Shown here piece by piece: positions 6,409-11,266 of a DNA stretch of 11,266 bases. Position numbers and translations under genes: made by a program. The DNA is taken from positions 9,380 to 20,645 of the forward strand of contig DGHJ01000102.1 in assembly GCA_002392625.1 (NCBI GenBank), given 5' to 3'. Numbering within the stretch: the stretch's first letter is position 1; each line of letters begins with the position of its first letter. The notes under the pieces were generated by a model. The model was not told where the DNA came from. It did no database searches and was given only the letters and a program-made list of their open reading frames with translations. The stretch comes from Oscillospiraceae bacterium UBA3851. GTDB lineage: Bacteria; Bacillota; Clostridia; Oscillospirales; Oscillospiraceae.

Positions 6409-7278
6409 GTGCAGATAGAAGGCCTGAGCTGGTTTCCCGGCCACATGACAAAAACGAAGCGGATGATCGCCCAGGAGATCGGCCACATGGACGCCGTGTG
6501 CGAGATCCTGGACGCCCGCATCCCCCTGTCCTCCCGGAATCCGGACGTGGACGAGATGACGGCGGGGAAGCCCCGGCTGGTGGTCCTCAACCGGGTTGAC
6601 CAGGCGGACCCCCGCCAGACGAAGCACTGGGCGGCCTGGTTCCGGGAAAAGGGCTATGCGGTGCTGGAGGCCAATGCCAAGGGCGGCGGCGGCACCAATC
6701 AGTTCGCCGCCGCCGTGCGGGAGCTGCTGCGTGACAAGATTGCCGCCTGGGAGGCCAAGGGCCAGGTGGGACGGACCATCCGCGTCATGGTGCTGGGCAT
6801 CCCCAACGTGGGGAAATCCACCTTTATCAATAAGGTAGCCCGGCGCAAGACGGCAAAGGCAGAGGACCGCCCCGGCGTCACCCGCAGCAAGCAATGGGTG
6901 CCCGTGGACCAGAGTCTGGAGCTGCTGGACACCCCCGGCATCCTATGGCCTAAGTTCGACGACACACAGGTAGGCCTGCGCCTGGCCTTCACCGGCGCCA
7001 TCAAGGACGACGTGATGGATATCGAGGAGCTGGCCAGCTATCTCATGGAGTATCTGGGTCAGCACTATGCCGACGTGCTTCTGGAGCGCTATAAGGTGAA
7101 TATCGAGGAGGGCGACAGCGGCTACGACCTGCTGACCAAGGCTGGGCGCAAGCGGGGCTTCCTCATGCGGGGAGCCGAGGTGGACACCGAGCGAATGGCC
7201 CGGATTTTACTCGATGAATTCAGAGGTGGCAAGCTGGGACGCTTTACACTGGAGACGGTGGAGGATGTGGAGAAATGA
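6409..7278 (+). CDS. rbgA: Ribosome biogenesis GTPase RbgA (YlqF)
   Basis: The product is 289 residues from GTG at 6409, chosen because AAGTAGG (6394-6400) is eight bases ahead and MQIEGLSWFPGHM matches the family start; GTG at 6400 overlaps that ribosome binding site. It is a circularly permuted GTPase: the G4 motif NRVD (61-64) comes first, then G1 GIPNVGKST (130-138), and G3 DTPG (174-177). A C-terminal helical, ANTAR-like RNA-binding region follows (about 200-289). In Bacillus RbgA acts in late assembly of the 50S subunit at the membrane-free ribosome precursor. Its place directly after rplS is a common Firmicute arrangement. Its stop shares ATGA with the rnhB start. Confidence 0.95.
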   Translation: MQIEGLSWFPGHMTKTKRMIAQEIGHMDAVCEILDARIPLSSRNPDVDEMTAGKPRLVVLNRVDQADPRQTKHWAAWFREKGYAVLEANAKGGGGTNQFAAAVRELLRDKIAAWEAKGQVGRTIRVMVLGIPNVGKSTFINKVARRKTAKAEDRPGVTRSKQWVPVDQSLELLDTPGILWPKFDDTQVGLRLAFTGAIKDDVMDIEELASYLMEYLGQHYADVLLERYKVNIEEGDSGYDLLTKAGRKRGFLMRGAEVDTERMARILLDEFRGGKLGRFTLETVEDVEK

Positions 7279-7907
7279 GCGATATATACCACCCCTGGGC
7301 AGAGGAGGATCGTCTCTTTGACGCCGGGATAAAGATCGTCTGCGGCGTGGACGAGGCCGGCGCCGGACCGCTGATGGGTCCGGTATACGCCGCTGCGGTG
7401 ATCCTGCCGCCTCATGCGGTGATCGAGGGGCTGAACGACTCCAAGGCGCTGTCGGAGAAGCGGCGGGAGACCCTGTATGACGTGATCGTGGAGCGTGCGC
7501 TGGCCTGGTCTGTGGCCCGCGTGGAGGCCGCGGAGATCGACGCGACGGACATTCTCAGCGCCCGCATGAAGGCCATGCAGCTGGCCATGGACGGTCTCGA
7601 CCTTCGACCGGATCACGCCCTCATCGACGGCAACCGGGACAAGGGGAAGTCTTTTGCCATCACCACGCCCCATACCTGTGTGGTGGGAGGGGACGGAAAG
7701 AGCGAGAGCATTGCCGCTGCGTCCGTTTTGGCCAAGGTCAGCCGTGACCGCTATGTGACGGAAGTGCTGGACAAGCGCTACCCACAGTATCAATTTGCCA
7801 GACACAAGGGATACGGAACAAAGCTCCACTACGCCATGCTGGATCGGTATGGCCCCTGCCCGGAGCACCGGATGACCTTTCTCAAGAAGTGGGAGGCGAA
7901 GCCATGA
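7275..7907 (+). CDS. rnhB: Ribonuclease HII (variant GAG motif)
   Basis: The product is 210 residues, the usual size. RNase HII nicks RNA within DNA duplexes, including single misincorporated ribonucleotides. The acidic active site is present: D26 and E27 (VDEAG), D118 (LIDGN) and D140 (GGDGKS). LNDSKALS (54-61), SIAAASVLAKVSRDR (145-159) and HKGYGTKLH (177-185) are family-typical. Odd point: the substrate-sensing GRG motif reads GAG at 29-31, with GCC (Ala) where Arg is expected. This could weaken recognition of the RNA-DNA junction. Everything else is intact, so the gene looks functional. ATG at 7275 overlaps the rbgA stop by 4 bases, and its own stop overlaps yraN by 4. Confidence 0.95.
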   Translation: MSDIYHPWAEEDRLFDAGIKIVCGVDEAGAGPLMGPVYAAAVILPPHAVIEGLNDSKALSEKRRETLYDVIVERALAWSVARVEAAEIDATDILSARMKAMQLAMDGLDLRPDHALIDGNRDKGKSFAITTPHTCVVGGDGKSESIAAASVLAKVSRDRYVTEVLDKRYPQYQFARHKGYGTKLHYAMLDRYGPCPEHRMTFLKKWEAKP

Positions 7908-8251
7908 GCCGCCAGAGCGGCACCTGGGGCGAGGCGGAGGTGGCAGCCTGGCTGCGGCACCACGGCTATGAGCTTCTGGCCCACAGCTACCACTGCCGCT
8001 TCGGGGAGATCGACTTGATCGCCCGGAAAAAGGGCGTCGTCTCCTTCGTAGAGGTGAAGCTCCGCAGCAGCGTGCAATTCGGCCTGCCCCGCGAGGCGGT
8101 CAATGCCCGCAAGCAGGAGAAGCTGCGCAAGACGGCCCTGTGCTATCTCAGCGAGCACGAGCTGGACTGCCCCATGCGGTTCGACGTGGCGGAGGTCTAC
8201 ACGGTTGAGGGCGGAAAGCCGCGCATAGAATATCTGGAAAACGCTTTTTGA
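7904..8251 (+). CDS. yraN: YraN / UPF0102 family nuclease-like protein
   Basis: The product is 115 residues from ATG at 7904, chosen because GGGAGG lies at 7891-7896 and because this start overlaps the rnhB stop as ATGA; an ATG at 7889 would add five untypical residues. The fold is predicted to be of PD-(D/E)xK nuclease type: E10 (WGEAEVA), then GEIDLIA (34-40) with D37, and EVK (50-52), followed by RFDV (93-96). All core residues of the fold are present. The cellular role of the family is poorly known, with links to DNA processing. Neighbouring rnhB is its usual companion across bacteria. Confidence 0.92.
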   Translation: MSRQSGTWGEAEVAAWLRHHGYELLAHSYHCRFGEIDLIARKKGVVSFVEVKLRSSVQFGLPREAVNARKQEKLRKTALCYLSEHELDCPMRFDVAEVYTVEGGKPRIEYLENAF

Positions 8252-8259
8252 GGTGAGGT

Positions 8260-9183
8260 ATGATCTCTTATTTTGACGCCCATTGTGACACGGTCAGCTG
8301 CTGCCTGCATATCGGCTGGCCTATGCGAAGCAATCCGGGGCAGCTGGATCTGGAGCGCGGGAAGGCCTTTTCCCGGCGCGCCCAGTTCTTCGCCCTGTAT
8401 CACGACGCCGCCAAAGCGCCCGGTGACGGCATGTGGGCCCAGTGCCTGCGGCTTTACGACTGTTTTGCGCGTGAAACAGAGAAAAACAGCGACCTGATCT
8501 CCCGCTGCTGCACGGCGGAGCAGGTAAACGCGGCCGTATCTGCCGGGAAGGAGGCGGCGCTGCTCTCCATCGAGGGAGCGGATCTGCTGGAATGCGATCC
8601 GGACCGTGTGGAGGCTGTGGCTGCATGGGGTGTAAAGCTTCTTAACCTTACATGGAACCGCCACAATCTGCTCTCCGGCTCCCACCTGGAACAGCCGGAT
8701 CGCGGATTGAGCGAACGAGGACGGGACTTTGTGCGGGAGTTGGAGCGCTGCGGGATCTATGCCGACGTGTCTCATCTGTCCGACGCGGGGTTCTGGGATC
8801 TGGTGAAGATAGCGCAGCGGCCCATCGTGGCGTCTCATTCCAACAGCCGCGCCCTTTGCTCCCATACGCGCAACCTGACGGACGACATGTTCCGGGCCAT
8901 CCGGGACAGCGGCGGCGTGGTAGGGCTGAACTTCTGTCCGGCCTTTGTGGACGCGGAGCATCCTTCTATCGACATGCTGGTGCGCCACGCGGAGCATTTT
9001 CTGGCGCTGGGCGGGGAGAAGGCCCTGTGCATCGGCGGTGATCTGGACGGCTGTGAGCCGGCAGCCGTGGGAATCTGCGGCGAGCAGGACGTGCCGCTGC
9101 TGTACGAGGCGATGGCAGAGCGGGGTTTTGGAAAGGACCTTTTGGACGACATCTTCTGGAATAACCTGATGCGGATACTGTAA
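8260..9183 (+). CDS. Membrane dipeptidase-type metallopeptidase, M19 family
   Basis: The product is 307 residues, matching bacterial M19 (renal dipeptidase-like) enzymes, which hydrolyse dipeptides with two zinc ions. The ligands are visible in order: H8 and D10 (DAHCDT), E105 (SIEGAD), H172 (DVSHLSD) and H193 (ASHSNSR), with D261 in GGDLDG near the end. No signal peptide is seen, so it should be cytoplasmic despite the family name. AGGTGAGG lies directly before the ATG at 8260, eight bases after the yraN stop, so it is probably in the same transcript. The substrate is likely small L,D- or D-containing dipeptides, but specificity cannot be read from the sequence. Confidence 0.92.
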   Translation: MISYFDAHCDTVSCCLHIGWPMRSNPGQLDLERGKAFSRRAQFFALYHDAAKAPGDGMWAQCLRLYDCFARETEKNSDLISRCCTAEQVNAAVSAGKEAALLSIEGADLLECDPDRVEAVAAWGVKLLNLTWNRHNLLSGSHLEQPDRGLSERGRDFVRELERCGIYADVSHLSDAGFWDLVKIAQRPIVASHSNSRALCSHTRNLTDDMFRAIRDSGGVVGLNFCPAFVDAEHPSIDMLVRHAEHFLALGGEKALCIGGDLDGCEPAAVGICGEQDVPLLYEAMAERGFGKDLLDDIFWNNLMRIL

Positions 9184-9196
9184 TGCGGGAGGAACC

Positions 9197-9886
9197 ATGG
9201 CACTGTACACCATCGGCGATCTGCACCTGTCCCTGGGCAGCGACAAGACCATGGAGGTCTTCGGCGAGGCCTGGCGGGATTACGTGGAGCGGATTCGCGA
9301 CGCCTTTTCAAAACTGAATGACGACGACGTGACAGTGCTTTGCGGTGATCTCAGCTGGGGCATGAGCCTGGAGGAGTCGCTGGAGGACCTGCGGTTCATC
9401 GACGCCCTGCCGGGGCGTAAGATCCTCATGAAGGGCAACCACGACTACTGGTGGAACACCGCCGCCAAGATGAAGCGTTTCTTCGCCGAAAACGGGCTGG
9501 ACACGCTGGACATCCTCCACAACAACTGCCAGTGGTACGGCGACGTGGCGCTTTGCGGCACCCGCGGCTGGTTCTACGAGCTGGAGGGCCAAACCGATCA
9601 CGATGAGAAGGTCCTGGCCCGCGAGGTGGGCCGGCTGGAGACGTCGCTGAAGGCAGCGGGCACAGCGGAAAAGATCTGCTTCCTCCACTATCCGCCCCTG
9701 TATCAGGGCTACCGCTGCCCGGAGCTGCTGCGGCTGCTGCGTGAATACGGGGTCAGACAGTGCTATTACGGCCATCTCCACGGCGTCACACAGCGCCGGG
9801 CCATCGAGGGGGAGCAGTACGGCACCGCGTTTTCCCTGGTGGCGGCGGATTACCTGCGGTTCGTCCCCAAAAAAATTTGCGATTGA
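9197..9886 (+). CDS. Calcineurin-like metallophosphoesterase (COG1768 type)
   Basis: The product is 229 residues with all five metallophosphoesterase motifs: GDLH with D8 and H10, GDLSW with D51, GNHDYWW with N81 and H82, LHYPP with H164, and YGHLHG with H193 and H195. These bind a two-metal centre. The length and the GNHDYWW and YGHLHG forms fit the predicted phosphohydrolases of COG1768, common in Clostridia. The natural substrate is unknown. There is no signal peptide or membrane segment. GGGAGGAA sits just before the ATG, 13 bases after the dipeptidase stop, suggesting one operon. No terminator is evident after it. Confidence 0.9.
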   Translation: MALYTIGDLHLSLGSDKTMEVFGEAWRDYVERIRDAFSKLNDDDVTVLCGDLSWGMSLEESLEDLRFIDALPGRKILMKGNHDYWWNTAAKMKRFFAENGLDTLDILHNNCQWYGDVALCGTRGWFYELEGQTDHDEKVLAREVGRLETSLKAAGTAEKICFLHYPPLYQGYRCPELLRLLREYGVRQCYYGHLHGVTQRRAIEGEQYGTAFSLVAADYLRFVPKKICD

Positions 9887-9904
9887 AGTAAAAAACAGTG
9901 GAAA

Positions 9905-9932
9905 TTGTCAACCGTTTCTGTTATTATATAAA
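9905..9932 (+). promoter_or_regulatory. Promoter of tig
   Basis: TTGTCA (9905-9910) and TATAAA (9927-9932) each match the sigma-A consensus at five of six bases, with a 16-base spacer. Transcription would begin near 9939. The leader to the tig ATG is then about 57 bases. Confidence 0.7.
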
Positions 9933-9935
9933 ACT

Positions 9936-9976
9936 GCACTGATTGAAAAGAAAAACGCACTGATCCCGATCAGTGC
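9936..9976 (+). repeat. Direct repeat plus hairpin in the tig leader
   Basis: GCACTGAT occurs at 9936-9943 and again at 9957-9964, 21 bases apart. Its exact reverse complement, ATCAGTGC, is at 9969-9976. The second and third units form an 8-bp hairpin with loop CCCG, while the first unit could pair with the same arm instead. The first copy overlaps the predicted transcription start. The hairpin ends five bases before GGAGGA (9982-9987). It could be a protein-binding operator or an RNA element controlling tig. Confidence 0.6.
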
Positions 9977-9995
9977 TGAACGGAGGAAAAGAAAC

Positions 9996-11266
9996 ATGAG
10001 TGTAAAATCCTGTGAGAAAATCGAAAACAGCAAGGTCGTGCTGACCGTTGAGGTGGGCGCAGAGGAGTTTGAAGCCGCCGTCAACAAGGCGTATGTCAAG
10101 ATGCGCGGCAAGATCAACGTGCCCGGCTTCCGCCCCGGCAAGACGCCCCGCAAGATTATTGAGCAGCATTACGGCAAGGAGGTCTTCTATGAGGAGGCCG
10201 TGAACATCGTTCTGCCCGACGCCTATGAGGCTGCCGTGAAGGAGCAGGAGCTGACCACCGTTGGTTACCCCCAGGTGGAGCTGGAGGACGTGGGTCCTCA
10301 TGGCGTCACCTTCAAGTGCACCGTGGCCGTCTATCCTGAGGTGAAGCTGGGTCAGTACAAGGGCCTGGAGGCCCCTCGCGCCGAGATCAAGGTCACGGCT
10401 GAGGACGTTGACGCTCGCCTCAAGGAGATGGCCGACCGCAACAGCCGCCTGGTGAGCGTGGACCGCGCCGTGGAGAAGGGCGACACCGCTGTCATCGATT
10501 TCGAGGGTTTTGATAACGGCGTGCCCTTCGAGGGCGGCAAGGGCGAGAACCACGAGCTGGAGATCGGCTCCGGCAGCTTTGTGCCCGGCTTTGAGGATCA
10601 GCTCATCGGCATGACCGCCGGCGAGGAAAAGGACATTGACATCACCTTCCCGGAGAACTACACCCCTGAGCTGGCCGGTAAGAGCGTGGTCTTCCACGTG
10701 AAGGTCAACGAGGTCAAGGTCAAGGAAGTGCCCGAACTGGACGATGAGTTTGCCAAGGACGTGTCCGAGTTTGACACGCTGGACGAGCTGAAGGCTGATC
10801 TGGAGAAGAAGCTCACCGAGGAGCGCACCGCCGCCGCCCAGCGCGCCTTTGAGGACGTGCTGATGGACAAGGTGGCCGAGGGCATCGAGGCCGAGATCCC
10901 CCAGGAGATGATCGACCTGCAGGCCCAGAGCATGGTGGAGAACCTGAAGCGCCAGCTGGCCTCCCAGGGCATCTCCTACGAGCAGTACGTGCAGTTCAGC
11001 GGCGGCGACGAGAGCAAGGTCCTGGCCGACGCCCAGGAGCCCGCTGCCCGTCAGGTCCGCATGGATCTGGCCGTGGAGGCCATCGTGAAGGCCGAGGGCA
11101 TCGACGCCACCGACGAGGAGATCGAGGCCGAGATGAAGAAGGTCGCCGACAACTACGGCATGGATCTGGACAGCGTGAAGAAGTATCTGCGCGCCGAGGA
11201 CGTGAAGGACCAGGTCGTCCGCGAGAAGGTCATCAAGCTGGTCTCTGACAGCGCCGTGGCCGTGGC
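9996..11266 (+). CDS. tig: Trigger factor, C-terminus cut by window edge
   Basis: The window holds 423 codons, nearly the whole protein (about 430 or more residues is usual). Trigger factor binds the ribosome at the exit tunnel and folds nascent chains; it also carries a prolyl isomerase domain. The N-terminal ribosome-binding signature GFRPGKTP is at 44-51. The FKBP-type domain spans about 160-240 (GDTAVIDFEGFDNGVPFEGG, then PGFEDQLIGM). The remaining helical chaperone domain (about 245 onwards) is rich in charged residues. The start is fixed by GGAGGA (9982-9987), eight bases ahead. Codon use is strongly biased, as for rplS. It has its own promoter; clpP and clpX commonly follow in Firmicutes but lie outside the window. 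Confidence 0.96.
   Translation, partial: MSVKSCEKIENSKVVLTVEVGAEEFEAAVNKAYVKMRGKINVPGFRPGKTPRKIIEQHYGKEVFYEEAVNIVLPDAYEAAVKEQELTTVGYPQVELEDVGPHGVTFKCTVAVYPEVKLGQYKGLEAPRAEIKVTAEDVDARLKEMADRNSRLVSVDRAVEKGDTAVIDFEGFDNGVPFEGGKGENHELEIGSGSFVPGFEDQLIGMTAGEEKDIDITFPENYTPELAGKSVVFHVKVNEVKVKEVPELDDEFAKDVSEFDTLDELKADLEKKLTEERTAAAQRAFEDVLMDKVAEGIEAEIPQEMIDLQAQSMVENLKRQLASQGISYEQYVQFSGGDESKVLADAQEPAARQVRMDLAVEAIVKAEGIDATDEEIEAEMKKVADNYGMDLDSVKKYLRAEDVKDQVVREKVIKLVSDSAVAV

Noticed and set aside
8197..9252. Minus-strand open frame of 351 codons
   Set aside because: It is antisense to the M19 dipeptidase, whose zinc ligands are all in place; the antisense translation is Gln/His/Arg-rich shadow sequence.
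9924..10697. Minus-strand open frame of 257 codons over tig
   Set aside because: Antisense shadow of trigger factor; the sense strand encodes the complete ribosome-binding and FKBP motifs.
1..11266. CRISPR array, tRNA or rRNA genes, insertion sequence, toxin-antitoxin pair
   Set aside because: No regularly spaced repeats, no tRNA-like TTCGA/CCA patterns, no transposase motifs and no small paired genes were seen on either strand.

Overview
The window reads as chromosome of a GC-rich, anaerobic, probably spore-forming Firmicute of the Clostridia, most likely Oscillospiraceae (Flavonifractor/Oscillibacter-type). The reasons are GC-rich third codon positions, strong AGGAGG-type ribosome binding sites, a clostridial M23-M50-TIGR03960-TIGR03936 gene order, and the set rplS-rbgA-rnhB-yraN. 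The taxonomic call is inference from gene content and style; no database was consulted.

Layout. The first 47 bases are the start of enolase (eno) on the minus strand, with its ribosome binding site and promoter to about 116. From about 147 to 1702 lies a decayed piece of a prophage-type large polyprotein. It has an LPD3-like domain (RelE/barnase-like nuclease fold family), a duplicated tail motif, and one frameshift in a run of six A. It has neither a phage neighbourhood nor a proper start. From 1753 to 5816 runs a tight plus-strand operon: a membrane-anchored M23 peptidase (SpoIVFA-like), a site-2 (M50) protease (SpoIVFB-like) overlapping it by 14 bases, a TIGR03960 radical SAM protein, and its TIGR03936/DUF2344 partner overlapping by 8 bases.

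A second plus-strand block starts at about 5834. rplS (L19) has its own promoter, a structured leader and a strong terminator (6317-6345). A new promoter then drives rbgA-rnhB-yraN-dipeptidase-metallophosphoesterase, where the first three genes are joined by 4-base ATGA overlaps. The last gene, tig (trigger factor), has its own promoter and a repeat/hairpin leader, and runs off the right edge nearly complete.

The functional theme is housekeeping: ribosome assembly (L19, RbgA), removal of RNA from DNA (RNase HII), co-translational folding (trigger factor) and glycolysis (enolase). A membrane-proteolysis pair that may serve sporulation sits beside it. I see no complete new defence or mobile system. 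The points most worth a second look are the phage polyprotein remnant and its A6 frameshift, an RNase HII whose GRG substrate-recognition motif reads GAG, a sigma-E-like -10 ahead of the M23/M50 pair, and the repeat-plus-hairpin leader of tig. No tRNA, rRNA, CRISPR array or insertion sequence was seen. The gaps 5817-5957, 6300-6408 and 9887-9995 hold only promoters, leaders and a terminator.
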